DNA of 35,838 nucleotides from Tritrichomonas foetus (taxonomy: Eukaryota > Parabasalia > Tritrichomonadida > Tritrichomonadidae). Under the pieces are notes generated by a model. It saw nothing but the letters and a program-made list of their open reading frames with translations, searched no databases and had not been told where the DNA came from. The position numbers and the translations under genes are program-made. The first letter of the stretch is position 1, and the number at the start of each line of letters is the position of its first letter. The DNA lies in contig MLAK01000570.1 of the NCBI GenBank assembly GCA_001839685.1, positions 35,174-71,011 on the forward strand, in the 5' to 3' direction. Positions 18,445-27,866 of the stretch are shown here, piece by piece.

Positions 18445-21400
18445 TTATGGATTTGTAATTTCTCTTTTTGCTCTTCTAACATCAGAAATTCTTCTTTCCT
18501 CTTCATCAAGCTCATCTTGCTCTCTTTCTTCTTCTGTTCTCTTTTTCTCCGCGTCTCCAGTAGATTCTGAAGCACTTGCTGATGTTTCTCTTTCTTTACG
18601 CTCTTTCCTTCTCTTTGATGCTCGTATGCAACAATTAATGAGATTATCACCACCTGGAAGTCCCCACCATGCTGACATAGCGGGAAGAGCAACGAATCCA
18701 AAGTATATTCCGAAAGCACCAGACATAATCAAGAATGTAGCAAATGGTGGGAAAATTAAGACGATGGAGCCATAAAGGAAGCATCCAGCGCCAAGTGTTG
18801 TAACAAGAGCTGAAAAAACTGGTGATGAAAAGATTGTAATGGCGCGTTGCATTTTACCAAACATAGAAAGCTTGAATTCATGTGCCATATTATTCATAGT
18901 CTGAATAATAAAATCTGTGCAGAAGCCGCAGCAAATGATAATCATAACAGACACTTTAAAGTCAATGTACCATCCAATATTCTCTAAAATACCAGCAATA
19001 AGTAAAATTGTTGCAGAAACTGAAATCAAGAACATTAATGTGTAAATTAAAGACATTGTAACAAAGAAAATAACTACAACAGAGAAAGCAACAGCTAAAA
19101 GAACACCATCAAGTGCCTGCTTTTCTAATTGATCTTGTGTTTCCATTGTTACCCAAGCATAAGAAGCTTGCATACCTTTATCACCAAATTCTGGGGCCAT
19201 TTCTCTTTGCATTTGTTGAATATGTTGTTCGAAATCTAATACTTTATCATAATAAGCATGAAGAACATCATTTGTTTGAGCTTCTGGTAGAATCATGTTA
19301 GCTCTCATTCCAATGTACATTAGTGAGTCGTTATAATAATCAAATCCAATTAAGCTCTTCATTGAAGCTCCTGCATCTGTTTTAGGTTCTCCAAGACCAA
19401 TTGATAAGAAAAAGTATTGTTTAAGAGTATTCCAAAATTGCTCAGTTTGAATGATACTATCAGGAACTGGTCCTTTCTTACCTTGTGTTAAAAGTCCATA
19501 AAAGTCATATATCTTCTCAATCGGACACATATAATCTGCATCTAAATCAACAATATTGACAATATCTGTTCTGTTTTTCATGTATTGACAGGCTTCATAC
19601 AAATAATTTTGTGCGCCTGGAGCTGATATGTTAATTTTAACAAAACTTGCTTTACCAAATGCATCGGGCTTTAATGGATCTGATACAGAAACTTTGAGAT
19701 CAAAGGCAATTCCCCAAGTATAAATTAATGCAAAATCATCTAGTGGTGTTTGGAAGAGAGTATTAAGAACTGTATAAACATGCTGAAGTGGATGATCGTT
19801 GGAAAGATATTGCATTTGAATATCGCCAATCATTTGGAATGTATAATATCCCATAACGACTGTAACGATTAAAGTAATTACACAAATTGGCATACGATAG
19901 AAATATACAAATGGTGACCAATAGTTATGGAAAAATCTTTCAAAGGCATTATATTTTTCAATAAACAATCCTGAAGCATTTACGTTGAATACAACTTTAT
20001 GTCTGAAACAATCATACCATTCACGATAAGGATAAAGAGTTATTGGTGCCATTGCATTTGCATTTTCATCAATATCTTCTTGTTTGTTTCCTTTCTTTGT
20101 CTTTTTGTCGTTTTCATCTTCTTCTTCATTATATTTTTCTTCGATGTCATTTAAGCTCTTTTCATCAAGATCATGTTTTACTTGTTTCTTGCAGCATTTT
20201 CTTCCTTCAAAGTATTTCATGTGAATAGCAATAACTGCAATATACCAAGTCAAAGCGAAAATCAAAGAGAAAATTAATTCTAAGAAACAGAAAATACCGA
20301 AATACATCAAAATTCTAACCTTTGAAATACAAAGAGCTAAGAAAGCGATTGCAGTTGTGAAAATTGAACCAGCAAGAGCAATAGCGCCTTGTTGAACTGC
20401 ATAAGCGAGGCGAATTTCTTGCGTAACAAGTGGATGTGACTTAAAGTGTTCACTTTGCATAACATTATCAAAAATAATGAATAATGAATCTGATCCAATA
20501 CCACAAATTAAGAATAGTCCGATAACATTCAATGCATCAAAGTGATGAATAGTTAACACACCAAATTGAATTGCAATAGCTGATGGAATTGAGAAGAAAA
20601 TACCAATAACACCGAAAAATGAAACAAAGATTGATTCTAAGTGAATAGCAGCGAAAACAAAAACAAATCCAAATGATCCAATCAACCAAAGAACTTCATG
20701 CATAATAAGGTCAGAGATTTGCTTTTCTGTTGTTCCTGGAATAAACACGTAAACTTTTAATCCATCAGGAGATTCCTCTCTCAGTTTTTCAATTGGTTTA
20801 ATCCATTCAACACCCCATTTGGTTTGCTGGGAAAGTTGTTCAGAAAACCTGTCATTGATGTTTTTATAACCTTTATGGGGATAACCAGTTGTGATCATAG
20901 TTCTCAAAATTGTAGTTTGTGGGTGTTCTGGTGTACAATCACGTCCCAAGAATCCTGATCGTATGGTTGATGCTGTATCACCAAGACCTTCTTTAGCACC
21001 AACTGATTCAAGTACAATATCTTCAGTTAACATATCAAAAGTCACATCATTATATGTCAAAGTTTTGTTAAGAGCTTTGTTCTTATTAATAATGATAGTT
21101 TTTAGGGTATTGCAGTAGCTTTTCATTCTGTAGCAACCTCTTTCGTCCATGTCTGGATAGAAATTTGCATAAAAAACTTCATCGTTTCCAATAACGTTTT
21201 GATTGGGCTTATAACAAAAATCTTTGACATCATCTTCAGCAAAAAGTTGATCCTCAAGTTCCCAAATTCGTTTTAAGTGCTTTAATTCAAGAACGTTTCC
21301 ATCTTCAATTTCCCAGACGATGGCAGAAATTTCACCTTGTGTGGATTGAACAGGAACTTCTTCAAGTAATTCTTTTTTATTAAATGCGTTATGATACGTG

Positions 21401-21669
21401 TTTTCAGCAGCATTAACAAATGCATCATATGATTTGACAACGTCTGTGCCGGACCAACGATAGTATGCAAATTCTGCTTGAATTTGTAAACCATAAACAC
21501 CAAAGATCCATCCGACCATTGCCGCCACGAAGGCAATACATATTAACATAATTACCCACGGATAATGATAAATAAAATAGGCATATTTTCTGACCCATCC
21601 AAGCGATGGAAGTGGATCCTCCAATTTTGGAGCTACTTTCCTGTCACCAGGACCGCTAGTTTTTCCCAT
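18445..21669 (-). CDS. RND-superfamily Dispatched/Patched-like membrane protein
   Basis: The first in-frame ATG gives 1074 residues. The layout is that of eukaryotic RND proteins: one N-terminal membrane helix, a large lumenal loop, a five-helix sterol-sensing-like bundle (about 325-480), a charged Lys/Glu/Asp cytoplasmic linker (about 500-540), and then the same pattern again with helices at about 620 and 860-1010. The transmembrane-4 proton-relay motif reads GIGSDSLFIIFD (about 385), keeping one Asp of the usual GxxxDD. The matching helix in the second half has CCGFCTDFI (about 910). The charged C-terminus is cytosolic. Relatives (Patched, Dispatched, NPC1) move sterols or lipidated cargo using ion gradients. 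The cargo here is unknown. Confidence 0.82.
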   Translation of the reverse strand: MGKTSGPGDRKVAPKLEDPLPSLGWVRKYAYFIYHYPWVIMLICIAFVAAMVGWIFGVYGLQIQAEFAYYRWSGTDVVKSYDAFVNAAENTYHNAFNKKELLEEVPVQSTQGEISAIVWEIEDGNVLELKHLKRIWELEDQLFAEDDVKDFCYKPNQNVIGNDEVFYANFYPDMDERGCYRMKSYCNTLKTIIINKNKALNKTLTYNDVTFDMLTEDIVLESVGAKEGLGDTASTIRSGFLGRDCTPEHPQTTILRTMITTGYPHKGYKNINDRFSEQLSQQTKWGVEWIKPIEKLREESPDGLKVYVFIPGTTEKQISDLIMHEVLWLIGSFGFVFVFAAIHLESIFVSFFGVIGIFFSIPSAIAIQFGVLTIHHFDALNVIGLFLICGIGSDSLFIIFDNVMQSEHFKSHPLVTQEIRLAYAVQQGAIALAGSIFTTAIAFLALCISKVRILMYFGIFCFLELIFSLIFALTWYIAVIAIHMKYFEGRKCCKKQVKHDLDEKSLNDIEEKYNEEEDENDKKTKKGNKQEDIDENANAMAPITLYPYREWYDCFRHKVVFNVNASGLFIEKYNAFERFFHNYWSPFVYFYRMPICVITLIVTVVMGYYTFQMIGDIQMQYLSNDHPLQHVYTVLNTLFQTPLDDFALIYTWGIAFDLKVSVSDPLKPDAFGKASFVKINISAPGAQNYLYEACQYMKNRTDIVNIVDLDADYMCPIEKIYDFYGLLTQGKKGPVPDSIIQTEQFWNTLKQYFFLSIGLGEPKTDAGASMKSLIGFDYYNDSLMYIGMRANMILPEAQTNDVLHAYYDKVLDFEQHIQQMQREMAPEFGDKGMQASYAWVTMETQDQLEKQALDGVLLAVAFSVVVIFFVTMSLIYTLMFLISVSATILLIAGILENIGWYIDFKVSVMIIICCGFCTDFIIQTMNNMAHEFKLSMFGKMQRAITIFSSPVFSALVTTLGAGCFLYGSIVLIFPPFATFLIMSGAFGIYFGFVALPAMSAWWGLPGGDNLINCCIRASKRRKERKERETSASASESTGDAEKKRTEEEREQDELDEEERRISDVRRAKREITNP

Positions 21670-22151
21670 TTTTCCTTTATATGAAGTGACTTGATAAGCG
21701 ATCAAAAATTGAATAGGGTGTCATATCTACAAAAGTTGAAAAAATGCCAATATCTTGTTATTAATACATCTTACTCCTTAACTTTTATAAAATTAGTTTT
21801 TGAGATATATATAACAAATTTATTTCTTATTTATATAGTTATTAGAATTATCTATATTTGGCAAATCATTGCTTGCTTTTGGGCGAAATTGAATAACGTA
21901 AAATTTTTTGTATACTACGATAATATAAAGGTGAAATGAATGTCAGCGTTGGTATTCCAGAAGTTGCGCAATTATTCCCAAATGTGACATCTATTTTTTT
22001 CCTTCCTCTTAGTCCATAAAAAATGGATGATTGGAATCAACATAAAACCTCTCAATATTGAATATTATAATTATGTTAACTTTAAATTTAAATCCATGGA
22101 AATAAAAGTGAACAAAATATTTCTATTTAGATACAGATATAAAATGTACAT
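21670..22151. other. Intergenic region
   Basis: This AT-rich spacer separates two minus-strand genes and carries the RND promoter at its left. A 27-codon ATG frame on plus (21936-22019) lies in a patch of higher GC around 21935-21990 (peptide VGIPEVAQLFPNV). I do not recognise it and cannot support a gene. Confidence 0.45.
21679..21684 (-). promoter_or_regulatory. Inr-like TCATAT
   Basis: The coding strand reads TCATAT 10-15 bases upstream of the RND-protein ATG, matching the trichomonad initiator. It supports choosing that ATG over the upstream TTG, because the TTG would lie outside the transcript. Confidence 0.4.
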
Positions 22152-23945
22152 TCATTGGTTATTCTTACGGAATTTATCTTTCTGGAATTTCCTGTCTCCG
22201 AATTTCCGATTTCCACCAAATTTCCTATCGCCAAATTTTTTATCATTTGATTTTCTTCCGCCAAAAATTTTGTTTCTTTCTTCCCTACCTTTGAAATCAT
22301 TTGGATTTCTCTTTGTAGGAACCTTATCAAATGGATTTTCAGCGGGTGGCTGCCTTTTATTTCGAATCTTTCTTTGATGTCCTTTATCCAGGCTTTGGTC
22401 CCATTCATCGGGTGCTTCTTCTTTCCAACCCTGTGATATTTCTTTCCTGTCTGTTTCTGCTTCAACACCATCCCATGTAGCTGTCTCGTGAACGTTTCGA
22501 GATTTGAGAAGTTTTTCAAGAGGATTCTTGACAGTCTTTAATTTACCTTTGATTGAATTTCTGTCAATTTTCCTTTTTTCACGATTTGTAGTATCAACAA
22601 CAATAACTTCTTCAGCATCTCGATTGTTTTCATCTTTATTTGGCATATTCTTCTTTAATTGTTTTTGAATCGATTGTGTAATACTATCAACAGCAGCTTT
22701 CATTCTATTTTTCATATTATCCCCATCATCATCATTTTCTTCTTCTTCTTCAATTTGGTTAAGGTCATCATCTAGATTATACTTGTTGGAATTCTTTGTA
22801 TCTGGCAGGATTCGAACAAGTGAAGATTGTTCAGTTTTTGCGTTCGGTTCGTCTCTTGTAAAGAAGAGGAGTTGTGGCTGGAAATTGGATAAGGTGTTTA
22901 TGTCAATTGGTGAAATCTTTCCTTTTACCATTGAATTCCATGTTCCTGATGATGATAGAAATGCTGTACTGAATTTTCCACCTTCTGATGAAACTCCATC
23001 GTATGAAGTTAAAGCACAAAGTCGATAGTTCACATCACCAACTTTAATTTTTAGATATTTTGAAGCTTGGAATTGTTTTTTCCGAAATTGGAAGTTGTCT
23101 GCCCAGTTATTAAACTGGATTGTTAAAATCAGAGGTAATTCCGTGAATTCTTCTATACAATAGGTTTCTTTTCCACATGCGTCACATGAATAATCATCGA
23201 CTGGAGTTTTATTCTTTTGATTGATGCATTTTTCGATCTTGTTAGGTGAAAAAAGTGTCCAGTAGCTATCTTTAACAGGTATCGACCGACCACACTCTTT
23301 ACACACAATTTTGTTGACACTTTCAATATGAAAAATTTGGCCAATTGCCGAAGTGTATTCGCTAATGGATTGAAAGGCGCGAGTGCTTCCAATTTCCTCG
23401 CTTTGGAGGACATTCATTAGCTGGTTAAAGAACTCAGCGCTATCGCCTGGAGACCCTAAAGTCCATTTTCTGTCAAATACGTTCAAATCCAGCGGGAAAT
23501 TGATATTTTGATGGCTTTCAACTTCATCAAAGAAACGATAAATCTTGCAGAGGGTGCAGCCAACTCGTTTGCATGACTCCTTATGGAAATTGGAATACTG
23601 ACGAAATGAGGGACACGCCCTCAGCGCGTATAAAACGGACACCGCAAATCCGCGTTTGGCGTTGTCTTCATAACCGTTTCCAATTTTATAGCGAGTTGAC
23701 CACGTTTTGATTTGGGCGAGTTTTTTGGGATCAAATATTGAAGCTCGAGCTTTTGTTTGTGATTTTCCGGATCCACCGTAATTGATAGAGTAGTGTTCTG
23801 TGTTTTTAACGAAAATTATCGAATCGTTAACTTGCATTTTATATTCGAATTTTGCTGGAACGAAATTAATGCGACGTGGCAAAAGTTCTTGGTTTACGTT
23901 CGATATTGCTGCCGTAATATCTGCATCGTTGACAGATTCATTCAT
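22152..23945 (-). CDS. USP-fold ubiquitin protease-like protein, catalytic residues lost, basic tail
   Basis: The product has 597 residues. Residues about 85-370 follow the USP fold. The Cys box reads KRGFAVSVLYAL (97-108), where NTCFxNSVLQAL is expected, so the catalytic Cys is Gly99. GDSAEFFNQLMNVLQ matches the QQDAxEFLxxLL helix. Two CxxC pairs (CKEC, CDAC; about 213-258) are the usual zinc-binding finger. The His box reads GGKFSTAF (about 320), where GHYxAYV is expected, so the His is Lys. The enzyme is predicted inactive, as with USP39 or PAN2 among known inactive USPs, though neither architecture fits fully. The last about 230 residues are disordered, first acidic, then Lys/Arg/Phe/Gly-rich with RKFGDRKFGG repeats suggesting RNA binding. 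Confidence 0.72.
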   Translation of the reverse strand: MNESVNDADITAAISNVNQELLPRRINFVPAKFEYKMQVNDSIIFVKNTEHYSINYGGSGKSQTKARASIFDPKKLAQIKTWSTRYKIGNGYEDNAKRGFAVSVLYALRACPSFRQYSNFHKESCKRVGCTLCKIYRFFDEVESHQNINFPLDLNVFDRKWTLGSPGDSAEFFNQLMNVLQSEEIGSTRAFQSISEYTSAIGQIFHIESVNKIVCKECGRSIPVKDSYWTLFSPNKIEKCINQKNKTPVDDYSCDACGKETYCIEEFTELPLILTIQFNNWADNFQFRKKQFQASKYLKIKVGDVNYRLCALTSYDGVSSEGGKFSTAFLSSSGTWNSMVKGKISPIDINTLSNFQPQLLFFTRDEPNAKTEQSSLVRILPDTKNSNKYNLDDDLNQIEEEEENDDDGDNMKNRMKAAVDSITQSIQKQLKKNMPNKDENNRDAEEVIVVDTTNREKRKIDRNSIKGKLKTVKNPLEKLLKSRNVHETATWDGVEAETDRKEISQGWKEEAPDEWDQSLDKGHQRKIRNKRQPPAENPFDKVPTKRNPNDFKGREERNKIFGGRKSNDKKFGDRKFGGNRKFGDRKFQKDKFRKNNQ

Positions 23946-24105
23946 AGCTTTTTACGCGAATGAATTTTCTAGATTGAGGATCAAACAAACTTTGTCAATC
24001 TAAAATCTAAATTCATTAATAATTCACCTAAATGGCGAATTATTTGGTCAAATCTTTCACCTCTTCCATTTCCAAGGAATTAGCCACAATTTTCATGTTA
24101 AAGAG

Positions 24106-25560
24106 ATGAACATACAGTTTAAAAATAGTGAAGCTAATCAACCAGTATCTCGGACAATATTAGTTGACGAGCTTCATCACTCATCCAATGATTGCATCGA
24201 TCCATTTGAAATGGAAATATCAAGAATGACTGAAGCCCAAAAATATTCATACAGAGATCATATTTTTCTACAGGTAAAAGATTCTATTCAATCAGGCCAA
24301 TTAATTTCACCTAATGATAATATTTTTATGATTAAGCAAAACATCTCAATTTTAACAATTTTAGCATCGCATGATGTTATTATACCAACTGACATTTTCT
24401 TTTTCATTTTTAATTTTTCGTCACATCATTCTTTAATTGATTCTGTGTTTTTATTCATGAAGTCAGCTTTCTTGGTTAACCCAAAATTAGCTGAACAACT
24501 TTTTCAAAATCGGTCTATTAATATTCAATACTTTATTGATCGATTTGGAATGCCATTTGATGAATCACATCGAGATTTAGTTTTGTTACTTGTGGAAACA
24601 TCCAAAAATATCTGTGAAGAATTGATTTCACTTGGAATTATTGATAAAATTCAATCATCAATTTGTACAACAATAAAAATGAATCAAGATTTCACTCATT
24701 TTTGGTGTTTATCATATTCAATCTTGAATGCATTTGTTAAATCTTGTTCACCAAATTCTGTTTTATTTTTAAGTATCTTGGACTTATGCTATTTAATGCT
24801 AACCGAGTTTTATTACCAAAATTCACGAAGTGCAGTTTTCGAATCAATGAAATGCATTCAATCAATCCTTTCAAAAGTAGATGATAAGCGCTTTTTTGAG
24901 AATGTGTCCAATTTTTTGAATTTTTTCGACAAAATACTCACCTTTCATGATAATGTGTCTGAAACTCAATTAACAATAGAAATTGTTGCAATTCTTGGTA
25001 CAAATAAAAATGGTATTGATTTGTTCAATAATAACTATATTCATCATTTATTAGACATTGCACTAACTTGGACTCCAAATGATTTTGAAGTACCTTTATC
25101 CATCTTTATTAAACTTGTGACGCATGTTCTTCGATTTCATCCAAAATTTATTACTGTGATATCACAAACCCCAATTTTTTCTCTTGCATATTTACAATTT
25201 AAAGAAGGTGAAATGAATACGAAAGAAACATCTACTTTATTTTTCGCAAGACTCTGCAATCAAACTTTCTTTTCAAATGTAATAGATTTTTTCGAAAATA
25301 ATCCCGTTGTCTATGAAATGTTTTGTATGCTGGAGGCAGACATTCCAACCAAAACTAAAATAAACACTGTTTATGGCTTAACTTCCCTCGCAGCAAATCT
25401 GAAGAAGTTTGGACGAATTTCACCAAACATTATCGCCCAGTTTACAGATGAATCTTCCCTTGAAGCATTTAACTTGATTAAAAACGACGAAAATGCTGAT
25501 TTAAGGAATGCTTGTGTATCGTTGGATCAAAATGTGAATATTTTGATCAATGATATTTAA
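24106..25560 (+). CDS. Helical-repeat (ARM-like) protein of unknown function
   Basis: The product has 484 residues from the first ATG, divergent from the USP-like gene with only 160 bases between the starts. Almost the whole length is predicted to be paired amphipathic helices (for example FFFIFNFSSHHSLIDSVFLF, TIEIVAILGTNKNGIDLF and INTVYGLTSLAANLKKFG). This is the look of an armadillo/HEAT-type solenoid. I see no catalytic motif, signal peptide or membrane helix. Such proteins are common in trichomonads and usually serve in protein binding or nuclear transport. The specific role is unknown, and the fold call rests on helix pattern only. Confidence 0.65.
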   Translation: MNIQFKNSEANQPVSRTILVDELHHSSNDCIDPFEMEISRMTEAQKYSYRDHIFLQVKDSIQSGQLISPNDNIFMIKQNISILTILASHDVIIPTDIFFFIFNFSSHHSLIDSVFLFMKSAFLVNPKLAEQLFQNRSINIQYFIDRFGMPFDESHRDLVLLLVETSKNICEELISLGIIDKIQSSICTTIKMNQDFTHFWCLSYSILNAFVKSCSPNSVLFLSILDLCYLMLTEFYYQNSRSAVFESMKCIQSILSKVDDKRFFENVSNFLNFFDKILTFHDNVSETQLTIEIVAILGTNKNGIDLFNNNYIHHLLDIALTWTPNDFEVPLSIFIKLVTHVLRFHPKFITVISQTPIFSLAYLQFKEGEMNTKETSTLFFARLCNQTFFSNVIDFFENNPVVYEMFCMLEADIPTKTKINTVYGLTSLAANLKKFGRISPNIIAQFTDESSLEAFNLIKNDENADLRNACVSLDQNVNILINDI

Positions 25561-25913
25561 ACTTTTGTGTTTTTAGAGTATGTTAAATGTTAAATACGAA
25601 TTTCATGATTTGTTTTTTTTTCCCTAGACTTATGATAAGGTTTGATTTCCGATATGATGCAAAAAATTTGAGTCAAAGGGAATTCTTGAAGAGAAATGAA
25701 TGAAATAATAATTGAATAAATGTATAAACACATAAGACTTTATTATTAAAATATAAATAATAAACAAAAAAACAATAGCATGAATATCTCACAAAATTAC
25801 CAATAATTGTTTGATATTTCTTTCTATAAATAGCAAATAACCTTCAATAATTATTTTTGGATTACTGAAATCCGCTCTATGAAAATAATATTTCCAAAAA
25901 AGCAGGGAAAGTT
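25561..25913. other. Convergent 3' intergenic region
   Basis: This is AT-rich sequence between two tail-to-tail genes. It has several TAAA motifs and nothing else I can identify. Confidence 0.5.
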
Positions 25914-27395
25914 TCATGCAACTTTCCAAATTTCCAAGTCGTAGACTTTAAAATGTGGATCAGATGTAAGTGATGGTGATCCAAACGTTGGACAAGGTTC
26001 AGATACAGCCTTAAGCATATTTCCATCAATGTAAATAGCTGTAGCACCGCCACCACCAATTCTAATGTCAGTTTTTGAAGCAGATACGAAGAAATTATTA
26101 GATCCCACAGAATTCCACATATATGCATCAAATGTTGGTTGCAAAGAAAATACAAATGTTTCTCCACTTCCATTGTAATTGTCACCAATCGTGAAACCGG
26201 CAGAGATGAAAGAACCAATTACTTCATTTTTATTAGTTTTAATAAATAATAGTAAAGGTTTTTGTTTCTCTGTTTTTGAGAAAAGTGTAGCAACTGAACT
26301 TCCATCTATTGACATTTTATATAAAAGTGACCAGTTAGAATTTTGGTATCTTCGTGGAAGTTTTTTCCTGAGATTAAAAATGTCAGTGGGACTAAATATA
26401 TCTGATTTTCCATTGAGAAATTCAATTTTTGGTAAAAAAATCATTGAACTTCGAGTTTTTGATTTTGGATAAATCATTGATTTTGAGCTCTTTTTAGATA
26501 GTTGATGTGGTTGAAGGCTAGAGTCTGATGGAGGTGATAAATCAATTTTCACTATAAGTCGATTATTTTCTGTTGTTTGGCCATTTTCACTATAGGCTAT
26601 TGCATCAGGATTTGGTGCTTTATAATTATTTTGAACTTGTGCTAAATCAGCAGCTTTTAGGATCTCGCATTGGTATTTTTCAAGGTCTCTCTTATGTCCA
26701 GTAAAACAATGTGTACACATTGAATGATGATCATTTGGATCTTTTAAGTAATTAACAACAAGGACGAACAGCATTTCGCCATCGGGTCCAACATCTGGAT
26801 GTGGCATCACAGCAGATTCCAGGTGTCCAACAAGATTGATTCGAATTTTTTTAGCAATGATGGAATTCGGCTTGAAAACAATAAAAAAATCCTTTAAATA
26901 TAACTTTCCTTTCAAATTATTTGCTTCATCTTTTGCATCAAATAAAGAAACATTAATTGGCTCAACTTCGTTTGAAACTTTCATGTCCAAAACGATTTTT
27001 AATATCTCGCCTGGATTAACAGTTTCCCCGTAAATTCTGTTGGCTGATTTAAGTAGTGATACAGGAATTTTATATTTTTCAGCTATTGTTTGCAAAGTTT
27101 CTCCTTCTTTAACTTCGTGGTCAACAAAATAAGATTTTGGAGATGTGAATTTGGGAAGACTTGATGCAATTGGAATGCTGCTTCTGCCGTATTCGTCTTC
27201 TTCAATCGGAATCTCTTTATCGTCTTCATCCCCGATGGGTTTGCTGTCTGGATTTGGAGAGGTTTCATCGCATGGTTCATCACTGCTGGGAAGAATAATC
27301 GGGTTTTGCGTACCAATGATAAACTCGTTGTGTTCGCGCGATATATGATGATGATGATTGAAAAATCGAGAGCTGAAAGATTTAGAAAAATTCAT
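25914..27395 (-). CDS. OXR1/NCOA7-like protein with LysM, GRAM-like and TLDc domains
   Basis: The product has 493 residues. Residues about 87-137 are a LysM domain (HEVKEGETLQTIAEKYKIP, then NPGEILKIVL). About 150-250 looks like a GRAM/PH-type domain (KGKLYLKDFFIVFKPN). About 332-493 is a TLDc domain with WSLLYKMSIDGSS, the GSFISAGF strand, GSGETFVFSL and the closing GGGGATAIYIDGNM...CPTFGSPSL, ending VYDLEIW. LysM-GRAM-TLDc is the layout of long animal and fungal OXR1/NCOA7. These intracellular proteins protect against oxidative damage and bind the V-ATPase through TLDc. The N-terminal 85 residues are acidic and disordered. In this microaerophilic lineage a V-ATPase or oxygen-stress role is plausible. 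Confidence 0.88.
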   Translation of the reverse strand: MNFSKSFSSRFFNHHHHISREHNEFIIGTQNPIILPSSDEPCDETSPNPDSKPIGDEDDKEIPIEEDEYGRSSIPIASSLPKFTSPKSYFVDHEVKEGETLQTIAEKYKIPVSLLKSANRIYGETVNPGEILKIVLDMKVSNEVEPINVSLFDAKDEANNLKGKLYLKDFFIVFKPNSIIAKKIRINLVGHLESAVMPHPDVGPDGEMLFVLVVNYLKDPNDHHSMCTHCFTGHKRDLEKYQCEILKAADLAQVQNNYKAPNPDAIAYSENGQTTENNRLIVKIDLSPPSDSSLQPHQLSKKSSKSMIYPKSKTRSSMIFLPKIEFLNGKSDIFSPTDIFNLRKKLPRRYQNSNWSLLYKMSIDGSSVATLFSKTEKQKPLLLFIKTNKNEVIGSFISAGFTIGDNYNGSGETFVFSLQPTFDAYMWNSVGSNNFFVSASKTDIRIGGGGATAIYIDGNMLKAVSEPCPTFGSPSLTSDPHFKVYDLEIWKVA

Positions 27396-27396
27396 T

Positions 27397-27402
27397 TTAT
27401 GA
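27397..27402 (-). promoter_or_regulatory. Inr-like TCATAA
   Basis: The coding strand reads TCATAA two to seven bases before the ATG of the OXR1-like gene, matching the trichomonad initiator consensus. Confidence 0.35.
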
Positions 27403-27409
27403 TTTGGAG

Positions 27410-27546
27410 AACTTTTTGTGTATTCAACAAATTTTTCGATATTCGAAACCTTTTTTCAGAGTTTAGATAACTTTTTCAAGAGATAGGAAACTTTTTGAAT
27501 TGAACTTTTTGAATATACGATTAAATTAAACTTTTTGATACGATAA
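27410..27546 (-). promoter_or_regulatory. Cluster of five AAAAAGTT motifs upstream of the OXR1-like gene
   Basis: AACTTTTT (coding strand AAAAAGTT) occurs exactly at 27410, 27469, 27489, 27503 and 27539, with a near match (aaaccttttttc) around 27446. The five copies span 137 bases directly upstream of the ATG. Single copies lie 20-65 bases upstream of four other minus-strand genes (1424, 7037, 8894, 32098). The density suggests a factor-binding cluster; function is inferred. Confidence 0.45.
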
Positions 27547-27866
27547 TTTTAGGTGTTGGTATTGAATCTCTCTGATTATTAGCAATTCCAAAATAGTATA
27601 TTATTAATCTTCTTGGGCTGTGGTTTGGTGTTATTAACCATTTCTATTGTATTGATGATGAATATCCTGAAATCATTCATCAACGCTTTTTGTTCAAAAT
27701 TTGACTTGAAAATGTTCACAGTAAAACCAGTAGCACTATAAATCTGCGATGTTTTGAACTGAAGAGTTTTTAATCTATAATTAATGCTATAATTTAAGTA
27801 ATAAGTATAAAATAATGATTTAGGATTTCATGAATAATTACGAACATTTATTGATTAATTAATTAA
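27547..27866. other. Intergenic region
   Basis: This is AT-rich sequence between the OXR1 promoter cluster and the 3' end of the coiled-coil gene. A 42-codon stop-free plus frame around 27600-27740 has no recognisable content. Nothing else is seen. Confidence 0.4.

Noticed and set aside
22800..22822. A ggattcgaac string resembling a tRNA T-arm on the minus strand
   Set aside because: It lies inside the USP-like coding frame, the flanking bases do not pair as a T-stem, and no acceptor stem or anticodon arm is present.
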